The notes: generated by a model not told the origin, from the letters alone. 64,000 nucleotides of DNA from Bacteroidota bacterium (GCA_023428545.1 JAEYXH010000008.1:186001-250000), one strand, 5' to 3'. Positions 52,321 through 62,255 are shown, counted from the first letter of the stretch. A program made the numbers and translations.

Positions 52321-54174
52321 ATGGAAAATTCAAATTTCAGATATATAGATAACTTATGTCGTTTTGAACGATATAAGACATCAGAGGTAAAAGTAGGGAT
52401 GGTATCAGTGGGAGGTGAGCAGCCAATCAGGATCCAATCCATGACAGATACTGATACCAAGGATACTGATGCCACGGTTGAACAGATCATCCGTATCATA
52501 AAAGCCGGTGCTGATTATGTGCGTGTTACGGTGAAGGATACCCGCGATGCCGAAAATCTGAGATTCATAAAAAAGGAATTGGTCGACCGTGGTTTCGACA
52601 ATCCACTGGTCGGTGATATCCACTTTAACCCCAAGCTGGCCGAAATTTCCGCAAGGTATATTTCCAAAATCAGGATCAATCCGGGTAATTTTTATGATAA
52701 ACGGGCCTCGTTCAAACCAAAAGTTTATACTGATGAGGAGTATCGGGATGAACTGAGAAAGATTGGTGAATTGTTCGTTCCATTCCTTCAGATGCTTAAA
52801 AAGAGCAATACCGCTCTTAGGATAGGTGCAAATCAAGGTTCTCTTTCCGACCGGGTCATGAGCCGGTATGGCGATACCCCGACAGGGATTGTCGAATCTG
52901 TAATGGAATTTCTCCGTATCTGCAAGAAGGAAGATTTCAACAATGTGGTCATTTCCATTAAGTCGAGCAATACCCGCGTAATGGTCTATACCGTCAGGTT
53001 ACTTTGTTTCAAAATGCGATTGGAGGATATGAATTATCCTCTTCATCTCGGTGTTACGGAAGCCGGCGAGGGAGAAGAGGGGCGAATCCGCTCTGCTGTT
53101 GGTATTGGTGCACTTCTGGCCGATGGTATCGGGGATACCATCAGGGTATCATTGACAGAGAGCCCCGAGCGTGAAATTCCGGTTGCCCGGAAACTGATCA
53201 GTCACTTTCGGAGTTATTACAACCATCAGCCCATTTCGGCTCCGTTACACGCCCAGACAAATCCATTCGAATACGAGAAGAGGTCTACACGTCCTGTCTT
53301 GAACATGGGTGGCCAATCCCTGCCAGTTGTGGTTGCCGATCTGGGGGACAGATCTTTAGCCGAAATCCTGCCCATCAGGGGTAAGCTGATTCCTGATTAT
53401 TTCCTTCAGGGAAATAAAATTCTCGATATCCAGGGTAATTCTAATCCGGTGATATCACTTGAAGAATATCTCTTTGAAAGTACCCGGTGGGGTAGGATGA
53501 AATTCATACGGACCAATAAACAGGAATTTGACCGTTTTATGGCCATGCATCCTGAAATTATGACAAAACTCAAACAGACCAGGAAAACGGTCCTGATTCT
53601 GGAAAGTTATAACCGGAACCCATTTGCCGAGCTTCGGGCTTTTTTCATGATGCTGGAAACCCATATCTGGAAAGTACCTGTCATCATCCATCGGAAATAT
53701 AACGAAAAATCCCTCGAGGACCTGCAGATAAAGGCATCTGCCGACCTCGGAGGATTGTTCATTGATGGATATGGCGATGGTTTGTGCTTAAGCAATGATG
53801 ACGAAAGCATCACTTTTACTGAATGCAAGGATCTTAGTTTTGGAATCCTTCAGGCCTCCCGGATGCGAATGTCCAAAACTGAGTTTATCTCTTGTCCGGG
53901 TTGTGGCCGCACCCTGTTTGATCTTCAGGAAACCACAAAGAGGATAAAAGAACATTTTGGTCACCTGAGTCATCTCAAAATTGGGATAATGGGTTGCGTG
54001 GTTAACGGTCCCGGTGAGATGAGCGATGCCGATTACGGTTTTGTGGGCGCCGGAAAGAACAACGTTAACCTGTATAAGGGCCAAAAACTGGTCAAACGCC
54101 ATATTCCATACGAAAACGCTGTGGAAGAACTGGAGCAGCTAATCCGTGAAAACGGGGATTGGAACGATAAGTAA
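52321..54174 (+). CDS. ispG: 4-hydroxy-3-methylbut-2-enyl diphosphate synthase, long form
   Basis: The penultimate enzyme of the methylerythritol phosphate pathway to isoprenoids; a 4Fe-4S protein. 617 residues, against about 370 in E. coli: it is the long form with an inserted middle domain (about 270-500), as in plants, Chlamydia and Bacteroidota. The TIM-barrel begins QPIRIQSMTDTDTKD; GEGEEGRIRSAVGIGALLAD closes it. The C-terminal cluster domain has CPGCGRTLFDLQ and IGIMGCVVNGPGEM with the ligands Cys, Cys, Cys and Glu. The start at 52321 (ATG) is preferred to TTG at 52315. The stop overlaps the start of the next gene (TAATG). Confidence 0.95.
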   Translation: MENSNFRYIDNLCRFERYKTSEVKVGMVSVGGEQPIRIQSMTDTDTKDTDATVEQIIRIIKAGADYVRVTVKDTRDAENLRFIKKELVDRGFDNPLVGDIHFNPKLAEISARYISKIRINPGNFYDKRASFKPKVYTDEEYRDELRKIGELFVPFLQMLKKSNTALRIGANQGSLSDRVMSRYGDTPTGIVESVMEFLRICKKEDFNNVVISIKSSNTRVMVYTVRLLCFKMRLEDMNYPLHLGVTEAGEGEEGRIRSAVGIGALLADGIGDTIRVSLTESPEREIPVARKLISHFRSYYNHQPISAPLHAQTNPFEYEKRSTRPVLNMGGQSLPVVVADLGDRSLAEILPIRGKLIPDYFLQGNKILDIQGNSNPVISLEEYLFESTRWGRMKFIRTNKQEFDRFMAMHPEIMTKLKQTRKTVLILESYNRNPFAELRAFFMMLETHIWKVPVIIHRKYNEKSLEDLQIKASADLGGLFIDGYGDGLCLSNDDESITFTECKDLSFGILQASRMRMSKTEFISCPGCGRTLFDLQETTKRIKEHFGHLSHLKIGIMGCVVNGPGEMSDADYGFVGAGKNNVNLYKGQKLVKRHIPYENAVEELEQLIRENGDWNDK

Positions 54175-54875
54175 TGAGGCGTTTGCTGCTTATTTTTTTC
54201 GTTGTCCTCACCACTGATCTTATGGCTGGTGATGGAAACAGGCTCACCTGGCAGGTTGATGTTTTAAGCAGGCACTACTGGCGTGGCAATGTTTTTGGCA
54301 ATGGCCCGGCCATTGAACCACAATTTGCCTTAGGGCACAAGAATTTCACATTCAATGTATGGGCATCCTATACATTCGACGAAAGTTACAGTGAAATTGA
54401 TCTCTATCCGGTTTTGTCTTTGGGGAATTTCGATTTTACCTTGTTCGACTATTATAATCCCATACCAGGTGAGGACAACAGGTTCTTCGACTTTTCCAGT
54501 GAAGGAAACAGGCATTCCGGTGAAATCGTGGTTGATTTTGCTTCTCCCAATTTTCCGTTCAGTCTGATGTGGGCTACATTCCTCTATGGTGACGGACATT
54601 TGCTTACCGATGAGCATATGTTTTCAACTTATGTCCAGGCGGCTTACCCATTTCAATTCGCCGGAACGGATGTTGAAGTGTCGGCAGCCCTGACACCTTG
54701 GGAGGGTTATTATCATGATGGCTTTGGATGGGTTCATGCCGGCATGGCAGTCTCTGACCAGATCAGGATTGATGACCGAACCTCGGTTCCGCTCAAATTT
54801 GCCCTGAATTTCAATCCGGCAGCCTCCCGTGCATGGTTTATCTTCAGCATCGGCCTTGCCCGTACAAATGAATAA
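54174..54875 (+). CDS. Exported beta-barrel protein of unknown function
   Basis: 233 residues with a signal peptide (LLLIFFVVLTTDLMAG). The mature part has alternating hydrophobic strands with many aromatics (YWRGNVFGNGPAIEPQFALG, FNVWASYTFDESYSEIDLYP, SLMWATFLYGDG), ends in IFSIGLARTNE, and looks like a small outer-membrane porin of the TorF/nucleoside-channel type. I do not recognise a specific family. Its ATG overlaps the ispG stop by one base, so it is translated from the ispG mRNA, although a link to isoprenoid synthesis is not evident. Confidence 0.65.
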   Translation: MRRLLLIFFVVLTTDLMAGDGNRLTWQVDVLSRHYWRGNVFGNGPAIEPQFALGHKNFTFNVWASYTFDESYSEIDLYPVLSLGNFDFTLFDYYNPIPGEDNRFFDFSSEGNRHSGEIVVDFASPNFPFSLMWATFLYGDGHLLTDEHMFSTYVQAAYPFQFAGTDVEVSAALTPWEGYYHDGFGWVHAGMAVSDQIRIDDRTSVPLKFALNFNPAASRAWFIFSIGLARTNE

Positions 54876-54894
54876 TCAGGGATAATCAATATTT

Positions 54895-55470
54895 ATGGCA
54901 AAGATCGACTTTAAACCGGGAACCATGATTTATCCGTTGCCGGCAGTGATGGTTAGTTGTGGTGAAACCCCCGAAGAGTATAATATAATAACCATTGCCT
55001 GGACCGGCACCATATGCAGTGATCCACCAATGTGCTACATTTCGGTGCGCCCCGGCCGTACTTCTTTTCCCATTATTCAGAGGACCGGGGAGTTTGTTAT
55101 CAACCTTACCACCGAAAGGCTGGCACGGGCTACCGACTGGTGCGGATGCCGGCCTGGCCGTAAGTATAACAAATGGAAGGAAATGGGACTGACCCCACAA
55201 CAATCAAAGGTTATTAAGGCACCTGGCATTGCCGAGTCTCCCGTGAACATTGAATGTATCGTAAAGCAGGAAATACCCCTGGGTACCCATGTCATGTTCG
55301 TGGCCGAAGTAGTCAATGTCAGCGTTGATGACACCTATATGGATGAAAACGGGGCGTTCAGTTTTGCCCGTGCAATGCCCCTGGTGTATAACCACGGGCA
55401 TTACTTCGGGCTTGGAAAACAGATCGGAAAATTCGGTTGGTCTGTGGAGCGAAAACCTAAAAAGGACTGA
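54895..55470 (+). CDS. Flavin reductase-like FMN-binding protein
   Basis: 191 residues of the flavin reductase/HpaC-like split-barrel family. The block YPLPAVMVSCGETPEEYNII and TIAWTGTICSDPPMCYISV near the start, then TGEFVINLTTE and GLTPQQSKVIKAPGIAESPV, are typical of the bacterial and archaeal FMN-binding group. It probably reduces or stores FMN; partner unknown. It is 19 bases downstream of the beta-barrel gene in the ispG operon and convergent with maeB, with only 3 bases between the stops, so no separate terminator is present. Confidence 0.85.
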   Translation: MAKIDFKPGTMIYPLPAVMVSCGETPEEYNIITIAWTGTICSDPPMCYISVRPGRTSFPIIQRTGEFVINLTTERLARATDWCGCRPGRKYNKWKEMGLTPQQSKVIKAPGIAESPVNIECIVKQEIPLGTHVMFVAEVVNVSVDDTYMDENGAFSFARAMPLVYNHGHYFGLGKQIGKFGWSVERKPKKD

Positions 55471-55473
55471 TTT

Positions 55474-57762
55474 TTACTTTTTACTGTTGATCTGTTCCTG
55501 TACCAGGGCATCAATCACCGCTACAGCCGTAATGTTTACGATATCCCTTACCGAACTCTCAAAATCGGTGAAATGGATTGGTTTGTTCAAACCCATCTGC
55601 AATGGACCGATCGATTCACCCTCGGCCATTTCCTGTAAAAGCTTATAAGCGTTGTTTGCCGACGATAAATTGGGGAATATCAACGTATTGACATCATGTC
55701 CCTTCAGCCTTGAAAACGGATATTTTTGATCTCTGAGATCCTTGTCGAGCGCAAAGTTCACCTGCATTTCCCCGTCAATGGCCAAATCGGGAAATTCATC
55801 CTGGAGAACTTTCACGGCCTCATGAACCGACGCCGGACTGCCTACCTCATCTGATCCGAAGTTGGAGTAGGAGAGCATGGCCACTTTGGGTTCCCTTGCA
55901 AATAATCGTACCGTATTTTGCGCGAGCCTTGCTATGTCTATCAGGGTTTCAGTCGATGGATGCCTGTTGATCAGGGTGTCTGCCAAAAAGAATGTTCCTT
56001 TTGAGGAGCTGAAAATGTGCATGGTGGCAAAATGATTGTAGCCTTCCCTAATACCGATTACTTCTTTGGCTACCTTGATGGTGTTGGAATATTTCGTGTA
56101 AAGGCCTGTAATGAAGGCATCGGCATCCCCGGTTTCGACCATCATCATGCCAAAATAATTCCGCTCAAACAACTTGTCATTGGCCTCCTCGAGAGTAGCT
56201 CCCTGCCTTCCCCTCTTTTCAGTAAATATGCGGGCATATCTTTCACGGCGTTCAGCCTCCCTGTCGTGACGGAGATTGACAATTTCACAGCCTTCCAGAC
56301 TGACATTCAGTTCAGCGGCAAGTTTCTCGATCCGTTCATCGTTGCCCAAAAGGATTGGATGGCAGATACCTTCCTGGTATGCTTCAACCGCAGCCTTAAG
56401 CATATTGGGGTGTGATCCTTCAGCGAAAACGACCCTTCTGGGATTTTCACGGGCCATCTCACGAAACCTGCGTGTCAGCTTCGATTCATAACCCATCAGG
56501 TTGCGGAGATTTACCTTATAGGCATCCCAATCAAGAATTTGCTTGCGCGCCACTCCTGAATCGATGGCTGCCTTGGCGACCGCTGCCGAGACTTCGGTGA
56601 TCAGTCTCGGATCTACCGGCTTCGGAATGATATAGTCCTTGCCAAATGAAAGTTTGTTTACGTTATAGGCATTGTTGACTATATCCGGAACCGGCTGTTT
56701 TGCCAGGTTTGCGATAGCCTGACAGGCGGCAAGTTTCATTTCCTCGTTGATCTGGGTTGCCCTGGTATCCAGCGCTCCCCTGAAAATATAAGGGAACCCG
56801 ATGACGTTGTTGATCTGGTTGGGATAGTCAGACCGGCCTGTGGCGAATATGATGTCTTCACGGGCAGATTTGGCATCTTCAAAAGAAATTTCGGGAGTTG
56901 GATTTGCCAAAGCGAAAACAATGGGATTGGGTGCCATCTTTTGAACCATCGCCTTGCTCAATACATTCCCTTTTGAAAGTCCCAGAAAAACGTCCGCTCC
57001 CGCAATTGCTTCCTCCAGAGTGGAAATATCTGTCCTTGAAGTTGCAAATTGCCGTTTGGAATCATTCAAGTCGGACCGGTTTATGGATAACACCCCTTTG
57101 CTGTCGAGCATTACCAGATTCGAGGGTTGCACTCCCAGTGCTATATAGAGTTTGGAGCATGATACGGCAGAAGCCCCTGCCCCGTTGACTACAACCCTGG
57201 CTTCCCCTATTTTTCTGCCGGTCAGTTCAAGTGCATTGAGTAATCCTGCGGCTGATATGATGGCAGTGCCATGCTGGTCATCATGCATTACTGGTATGTC
57301 AAGCTCTGCCTTGAGCCGTTCTTCAATTTCAAAGCATTCAGGAGCCTTGATATCTTCCAGGTTTATTCCTCCAAAGGTGGGAGCAATCGCTTTCACTACC
57401 TCGATGAATTTTTGGGGATCCTTCTCATTGACCTCAATATCGAAAACATCGATGCCGGCATATATCTTGAAGAGGAGTCCCTTTCCTTCCATTACCGGTT
57501 TTCCTGCCAACGCTCCGATATCGCCTAATCCCAATACGGCTGTCCCGTTTGAAATAACTGCAACCAGGTTGCCTTTCGTGGTGTATTCATAGGCAAGATC
57601 CTGGTTTTTTTCAATTTCCAGACAAGGTTCTGCAACCCCGGGTGAATAGGCGAGTGATAAATCGGCTTGTGTACTATGTGGTTTGGTGGGTTTTACTTCA
57701 ATCTTCCCTGGCTTGCCTTCAGAATGATACTTCAGGGCAGCCTCTTTTGTAATCTTGGTCAT
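55474..57762 (-). CDS. maeB: NADP-dependent malic enzyme with phosphotransacetylase-like domain
   Basis: A 762-residue bifunctional-type enzyme. The N-terminal malic enzyme (about 1-420) oxidatively decarboxylates malate to pyruvate, producing NADPH: SLAYSPGVAEPCLEIE, DIEVNEKDPQKFIEVV and VVNGAGASAVSCSKLYIAL (NADP site). The C-terminal phosphate acetyltransferase-like domain (about 430-762; RRVVFAEGSHPNMLKAA, DGEMQVNFALD) is usually regulatory and binds acetyl-CoA rather than working as Pta. The promoter element TAAATTTG lies at 57798-57805. Confidence 0.95.
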   Translation of the reverse strand: MTKITKEAALKYHSEGKPGKIEVKPTKPHSTQADLSLAYSPGVAEPCLEIEKNQDLAYEYTTKGNLVAVISNGTAVLGLGDIGALAGKPVMEGKGLLFKIYAGIDVFDIEVNEKDPQKFIEVVKAIAPTFGGINLEDIKAPECFEIEERLKAELDIPVMHDDQHGTAIISAAGLLNALELTGRKIGEARVVVNGAGASAVSCSKLYIALGVQPSNLVMLDSKGVLSINRSDLNDSKRQFATSRTDISTLEEAIAGADVFLGLSKGNVLSKAMVQKMAPNPIVFALANPTPEISFEDAKSAREDIIFATGRSDYPNQINNVIGFPYIFRGALDTRATQINEEMKLAACQAIANLAKQPVPDIVNNAYNVNKLSFGKDYIIPKPVDPRLITEVSAAVAKAAIDSGVARKQILDWDAYKVNLRNLMGYESKLTRRFREMARENPRRVVFAEGSHPNMLKAAVEAYQEGICHPILLGNDERIEKLAAELNVSLEGCEIVNLRHDREAERRERYARIFTEKRGRQGATLEEANDKLFERNYFGMMMVETGDADAFITGLYTKYSNTIKVAKEVIGIREGYNHFATMHIFSSSKGTFFLADTLINRHPSTETLIDIARLAQNTVRLFAREPKVAMLSYSNFGSDEVGSPASVHEAVKVLQDEFPDLAIDGEMQVNFALDKDLRDQKYPFSRLKGHDVNTLIFPNLSSANNAYKLLQEMAEGESIGPLQMGLNKPIHFTDFESSVRDIVNITAVAVIDALVQEQINSKK

Positions 57763-57797
57763 TTTAACAAATTTATATCTTAAGTGGTTTTTGTGCG

Positions 57798-57805
57798 CAA
57801 ATTTA
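57798..57805 (-). promoter_or_regulatory. -7 promoter element of maeB
   Basis: TAAATTTG followed by CGC on the minus strand fits TAnnTTTG; TTTG lies 24 bases upstream, slightly far. Confidence 0.45.
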
Positions 57806-57872
57806 ATTTTATATCCATTGATTAAGTTGCAAAATGAAACTGAAATGGGTTAAACTTAATTTTTAGGTACAA

Positions 57873-57952
57873 CAAAAAAGGGAGCTCAACAGCTCCCCTT
57901 TTTCAAATGTTAACCCCCAAACACACATAGTCAGATCTGTATCTGACGTGAA
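57873..57952 (-). ncRNA. Candidate small RNA, about 80 nt
   Basis: Minus strand: promoter element TATTTTTG (57959-57966), then a hairpin GTCAGAT/ATCTGAC with 4-nt loop (57930-57947). A single-stranded G/T-rich stretch (GTGTGTTTGGGGGTTAAC) follows, then the terminator hairpin GGGAGCT/AGCTCCC followed by six T. No plausible protein: the only frame is 22 codons (starting ATG TGT GTT TGG) and runs through the terminator. A free-standing short RNA with two hairpins and an open middle suits a trans-acting regulatory RNA. Confidence 0.5.
57874..57903. terminator. Terminator of the candidate small RNA
   Basis: GGGAGCT (57880-57886), CAAC loop, AGCTCCC (57891-57897); six T on the minus strand (57874-57879) and CTTTTT on the plus strand. 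No protein gene ends next to it on either strand. Confidence 0.7.
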
Positions 57953-57958
57953 GTATTA

Positions 57959-57966
57959 CAAAAATA
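57959..57966 (-). promoter_or_regulatory. -7 promoter element of the candidate small RNA
   Basis: TATTTTTG on the minus strand fits TAnnTTTG. No -33 TTG at normal distance, which lowers confidence. Confidence 0.35.
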
Positions 57967-58082
57967 AAAATTATCAATATTGCATTAATTAGTGGGACGA
58001 AAATCTTGTTTTTTTTAATAAGTATTGGCTCATATATTTAAAATATGATAAAGTAGGTGCTGTGTTGCGTAATATTTAAAAT

Positions 58083-58119
58083 AAAATACGCGTTGAAAGT
58101 AATTTTCAACGCGTATTTT
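58083..58119. terminator. Two-way terminator of the mannosidase gene
   Basis: A perfect 16-bp stem (58083-58098 with 58104-58119; AAAATACGCGTTGAAA and its complement) with a 5-nt loop, 26 bases past the mannosidase stop. It ends in TTTT on both strands. Confidence 0.8.
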
Positions 58120-58144
58120 AAATTTAAACTGTAATTGAAGCTAA

Positions 58145-60727
58145 TTAAAACGCATCATCTAAAGTCCTGACAGTCAGCACCTCTTCCAATCGGTCAGGTG
58201 ATATGCCTGAAACCAATTGTATGGTTTGTGATTTGCCCGGAAGCAGGTCGAAGTAGTTGTCTGAGAAGAATCCCTCTTCTTCCCCAATCTGGAAATAAAC
58301 ATTTTTGGCCAGTTTATCAGTGGTGACTTCGATGTTGAATCCGTTTCCTGATGGTGTAACCGAATACTGAACATTGGGTTTTTGAATTTTCAGCTCCTTA
58401 AAAGGTCTCAGATACAATACATTCTCTGAAATGACCTCATCTCCCTGACTTAACCGGGTAACGATTAATGATTGCCTGGTGTCGTTATTCCCGACAAATT
58501 TGCTGAGGTCTTCACTGAATACCTGGGTATTGGAATTTGCATCAACCTTTACTTCCTGCTCCTTACTGACCAGTTCACGACCTTCGAAATCGATTAAACT
58601 GATTTTCAGGATTGCATCCAAGCCTTCAAGTTTGTCATTCAAAACCGAGACTTTAAATTCATTTCCTGTCCGGTAAGGTGAAACCAGGATTGGTTCGAAG
58701 CCTTTCATTACATAGTATTGCAGGGCTTTCCACCTCTGATAGTAGTCGGTTGAGCTCCAGGAGGCAACGGGCCATACGTCATTTAACTGCCAATAGAGAG
58801 AACCCATGCAGAATGGAGCAGCCCGGCGGTGTCCTTCCAGTCCAAATTTGATGCCTTCGGCCTGAACGATATGGTTGACATACAGGAAAGATTCAAAATC
58901 CTTTGGCATGTTATACTCCTTAAGCATATAATATTCAATGGTTTCGTTTCCGATGGACGACCGCTGGTGCGATTTCATGACATCGGAATAAATATTGAAA
59001 TCTTCAGGAAGGGCATACTTTTTAACGGTGGTAATGTCAGGAAAGGACTGGAAACCATATTCACTCATGAACCTTGCGATATGTGTTGCATAATTTTCAA
59101 AGGGTTCTTTTCCCCACCAAACACCCCAGAAATGTTCATCCCCATTGACCAGGTCGGGAACAATTCCTTCGCCTGATTGCGGACTGGAAGCCCAATATCC
59201 GCGTTGTGGATCTAATTCGCTGACTACGTCAGGAAGCACTTTGTGGAAGACATCCTCATAGTATTTCCATATTTTGGCGGCATTTTCAGGGCTTTTTTCT
59301 TCTTCAAGCCTTTTCCAGCCCCAGTTGTACCAGGCAATGAGGTTTTCGTTGTTTCCACACCATAGGGCAATGCTTGGGTGGTTACGCAGGCGTTTTACGT
59401 TGTCAATGGCTTCCTGTTTCACATTTTCAAGAAAAGCCTCATCACCGGGGAACATGGCACAGCCAAACATAAAATCCTGCCAGACAAGGATCCCTGCTTC
59501 ATCGCAGAAATCGTAGAAACGGTCGTCTTCATAAACACCTCCACCCCAGACACGGATCATGTTCATGTTCGATATACGGGCTGTATTGACCACTTTCCGA
59601 TAGTTTTCGGTGGTTACACGGGGCAGGAATGAATCGTTGGGAATATAGTTGACTCCTTTCATGAATACCGGTACACCATTTAGTTTAAAGTAAAATGAAG
59701 TGCCTTGTTCATCTTTTTCACGAACAAATTCAAGGGTGCGAATACCTATCCTTCTGTCGAGTGAGGTTGTTTTTCCCGATACGGATACTTTGGCAGTGAG
59801 ATTGTACAGATAGGGTTCACCCAGTCCGTTTGTCCACCAAAGACGTGGATTGGTAATCTCAAAATTGAGGGAGTATTGGTTGATTCCTGGCAGTAGCCTT
59901 ATTTTTTCGAGGGCCAACACGGTGCCTTCACTTTCGATGGTCAGTGTTGCTGCCTGATCTTCCTGACTGTCAATCTCAAAAACAGAAGTAAGAGTGGCTT
60001 TTTCTTCAGATACTTCATTTTGGACAATATGTACATCTTCAATCCGGGCTTCGTCCCAGGCCAAAAGGTGTACGGGCCTCCAAATACCACTGGTAACTAA
60101 CCTTGGACCCCAATCCCACCCAAAATGATATCCGGCTTTTCTGGTATATACACTTACCTTTTTCCCCTCAGGAACCTGTCCGATCACAGCCAGGTCATTA
60201 TCGGAAACCGGGATGACAAATCCCTGGGCATCATACTTTATAAGTCCTTCAGCGATGGGAGACTTCAGCAATATCCTGAGTTCATTGCTACCTTCTTTCA
60301 GGTAAGGTTTGATATCGGCCATCCATTCCCTGAACATGTTATCTGCCTTAAGTACCTCCTGCCCATTCAAAAAAACATCGGCATAGGTATCGAGGCCTTT
60401 GAAATCAAGGGCAATCCGGTCCTTTTTCAGTATTTCGGCTGTTACCCCGAATTGCGTCTGGTATTCCCAGTCTTCCTTGTCGATCCATTGCACATCGTGT
60501 TCATTCAACCGGTAAAAGGGATCCTCGATCACTCCGTTTGCCATGAGATCGGTGTGGACGGTGCCGGGAACAGTTGCCGGCATCCATTTTTCATCTCCAG
60601 CCTGCCTGAATTCCCAGGCTTCACTCAATTCAATGGTTGTCATCAGTTCACCGTTTTGGGTACTGCATGATGCAAACCAGATTAGACTTGCCAGTCCAAA
60701 TACTGTATTGAATATTTTCTTATTCAT
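58145..60727 (-). CDS. Beta-mannosidase, GH2 family, lipoprotein
   Basis: Removes terminal beta-mannose from mannosides. 860 residues with a lipoprotein signal (VFGLASLIWFASC, Cys21). The GH2 sugar-binding jelly roll (about 30-200), Ig-like domain and TIM barrel follow. In the barrel, GVNYIPNDSFLPRVT and IRVWGGGVYEDDRFYDFCDE are typical of mannosidases. The acid/base Glu is in CGNNENL and the nucleophile Glu in SEYGFQSFP. It is likely periplasmic or surface-anchored, feeding on mannan or N-glycan fragments. No SusCD or other glycan genes are adjacent. About 300 bases upstream (60728-61027) hold no gene and no clear promoter. Confidence 0.92.
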   Translation of the reverse strand: MNKKIFNTVFGLASLIWFASCSTQNGELMTTIELSEAWEFRQAGDEKWMPATVPGTVHTDLMANGVIEDPFYRLNEHDVQWIDKEDWEYQTQFGVTAEILKKDRIALDFKGLDTYADVFLNGQEVLKADNMFREWMADIKPYLKEGSNELRILLKSPIAEGLIKYDAQGFVIPVSDNDLAVIGQVPEGKKVSVYTRKAGYHFGWDWGPRLVTSGIWRPVHLLAWDEARIEDVHIVQNEVSEEKATLTSVFEIDSQEDQAATLTIESEGTVLALEKIRLLPGINQYSLNFEITNPRLWWTNGLGEPYLYNLTAKVSVSGKTTSLDRRIGIRTLEFVREKDEQGTSFYFKLNGVPVFMKGVNYIPNDSFLPRVTTENYRKVVNTARISNMNMIRVWGGGVYEDDRFYDFCDEAGILVWQDFMFGCAMFPGDEAFLENVKQEAIDNVKRLRNHPSIALWCGNNENLIAWYNWGWKRLEEEKSPENAAKIWKYYEDVFHKVLPDVVSELDPQRGYWASSPQSGEGIVPDLVNGDEHFWGVWWGKEPFENYATHIARFMSEYGFQSFPDITTVKKYALPEDFNIYSDVMKSHQRSSIGNETIEYYMLKEYNMPKDFESFLYVNHIVQAEGIKFGLEGHRRAAPFCMGSLYWQLNDVWPVASWSSTDYYQRWKALQYYVMKGFEPILVSPYRTGNEFKVSVLNDKLEGLDAILKISLIDFEGRELVSKEQEVKVDANSNTQVFSEDLSKFVGNNDTRQSLIVTRLSQGDEVISENVLYLRPFKELKIQKPNVQYSVTPSGNGFNIEVTTDKLAKNVYFQIGEEEGFFSDNYFDLLPGKSQTIQLVSGISPDRLEEVLTVRTLDDAF

Positions 60728-60969
60728 AGGTTCATGAATTTTTCTTCAAAAATGGGAAAAGTTACGGGGAATGTCAAACACCTTGATCCGTATTATCAGG
60801 TAATCAGGCATGACATTTTTGGGAAAACGCCATACGACATTCAGGTGATATGCCAGCTTATTGTCATTACATGACATGTGGGTCAATGAAGATCATGGGC
60901 AAAAATGTAAATCTGGAAGTGCCAATGGTAACAATGGGCTGAAGATATGGCAACAAGTTAGTGTAAAGC
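60728..60969. other. Intergenic region before the mannosidase gene
   Basis: No gene. A partial -7 match (TAACTTTT, minus strand) and repeated GACAT/ATGTC motifs are seen, nothing firm. The pgk terminator lies at its right edge. Confidence 0.4.
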
Positions 60970-61006
60970 AAAAAAAAGCTGTTCCGGAATAATCCGAAAC
61001 AGCTTT
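60970..61006 (-). terminator. Terminator of pgk
   Basis: AAAGCTGTT (60975-60983) pairs with AACAGCTTT (60998-61006), with CGGA/TCCG inside; T run on the minus strand at 60970-60977. It is about 20 bases past the pgk stop. Confidence 0.75.
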
Positions 61007-61027
61007 GCTGTATATGATTGAAAGTTG

Positions 61028-62218
61028 TTATTCAAGAACAGCTGCAACACCTGGAAGGCTTTTTCCTTCAAGGTATTCGAGAAGGGCACCCCCGGCGGTT
61101 GAAATATAGGATACTCCGTCGGCAAAGCCAAACTGGTTGACACAAGCAACGGAATCACCACCACCAACGAGAGAGAAGGCTCCTTTGGCGGTAGCAGCCA
61201 CAATGGCTTCACCCACAGCCCTGCTTCCATTGGCGAATGTTTCCATTTCGAAAACACCCACGGGACCATTCCAAAGGATGGTTCCTGAATTTTCAATGAC
61301 GTTTTTGAAGGAGGCAATGGTCTCCGGACCGGCATCGAGACCCATCCAGCCTTCCGGGATGGCATTTGCCGGAACTACCTTGGTATTGGCATCATTGGCA
61401 AAAGCATCGGCAGCGACAACATCGGTTGCCATGTGAATTTTCACACCCTTTTCGGCAGCTATTTTCTGAATTTTCAGTGCCATTTCAAGGTAATCGTTTT
61501 CACATAATGAGGTGCCAATGTTGCCACCGTTGGCTTTCACAAAAGTAAAAGTCATTCCGCCACCGAGAATAAGGTTGTCGACCTTATCCAACAGGTTTTC
61601 AATGATGGTAATCTTGGTTGATACTTTTGCTCCACCCATGATGGCGGTCAACGGGCGCTGCGGATTTTTCATGACTTTATCCAGACTTTCCACTTCGCTT
61701 TCAATCAGGAAACCGAACATCTTGTCATTTGGGAAAAACTGGGCGATAACGGCTGTCGATGCATGTGCCCTGTGGGCGGTACCGAAGGCATCGTTGATCC
61801 AGCAATCACCGTTTTCGGCAAGCTGCCGTGCAAATTCAACATCCCCTTTTTCTTCGCCCTTGTGGAAACGCAGGTTTTCGAGGAGCAGTACTTCACCTGG
61901 CTTGAGAGCTTTCGCGATCGCTTTTACTTCATCGCCAATACAATCGGGAGCAAGTTTCACTTCTACACCCAGTAATTTACTGAAAGGTGCAACAAGGTGG
62001 CGCATCGAGTATTTATCGGTAGGACCTTCTTTCGGTCTTCCAAAGTGTGACATTATGATGGGAGAACCGCCACCTTCAAGCACTTTTTTGATGGTGGGGA
62101 TTGCGGCCCTGATTCGGGTATCGTCAGTTACTTCGAAATTTTCGTTCAGCGGGACATTGAAATCCACACGGATCAAAGCTTTCTTTCCTGTAAAATCGTA
62201 CGAATGTATGGTCTGCAT
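61028..62218 (-). CDS. pgk: Phosphoglycerate kinase
   Basis: Transfers phosphate from 1,3-bisphosphoglycerate to ADP in glycolysis. 396 residues in two domains: [20 protein letters not shown] and [17 protein letters not shown] (substrate Arg/His residues) in the first; [33 protein letters not shown] (hinge) and [17 protein letters not shown] in the second, ending with [17 protein letters not shown]. All family blocks are intact. The gene is monocistronic, with a promoter element and terminator. Confidence 0.97.
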   Translation of the reverse strand: MQTIHSYDFTGKKALIRVDFNVPLNENFEVTDDTRIRAAIPTIKKVLEGGGSPIIMSHFGRPKEGPTDKYSMRHLVAPFSKLLGVEVKLAPDCIGDEVKAIAKALKPGEVLLLENLRFHKGEEKGDVEFARQLAENGDCWINDAFGTAHRAHASTAVIAQFFPNDKMFGFLIESEVESLDKVMKNPQRPLTAIMGGAKVSTKITIIENLLDKVDNLILGGGMTFTFVKANGGNIGTSLCENDYLEMALKIQKIAAEKGVKIHMATDVVAADAFANDANTKVVPANAIPEGWMGLDAGPETIASFKNVIENSGTILWNGPVGVFEMETFANGSRAVGEAIVAATAKGAFSLVGGGDSVACVNQFGFADGVSYISTAGGALLEYLEGKSLPGVAAVLE

Positions 62219-62247
62219 ATCTCTAATTATTAGTTGTTTTGTTGAAT

Positions 62248-62255
62248 CAAAGATA
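62248..62255 (-). promoter_or_regulatory. -7 promoter element of pgk
   Basis: TATCTTTG on the minus strand fits TAnnTTTG and lies 30 bases before the ATG. Confidence 0.45.

Larger units (their letters stand above)
57763..58144. other. Intergenic region with a small RNA and two terminators
   Basis: No protein gene. It holds the maeB promoter (57798-57805), a candidate small RNA on the minus strand (57873-57952) with its own promoter element and terminator, and the two-way terminator (58083-58119) of the mannosidase gene. Thus the small RNA is insulated on the upstream side. Confidence 0.6.
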
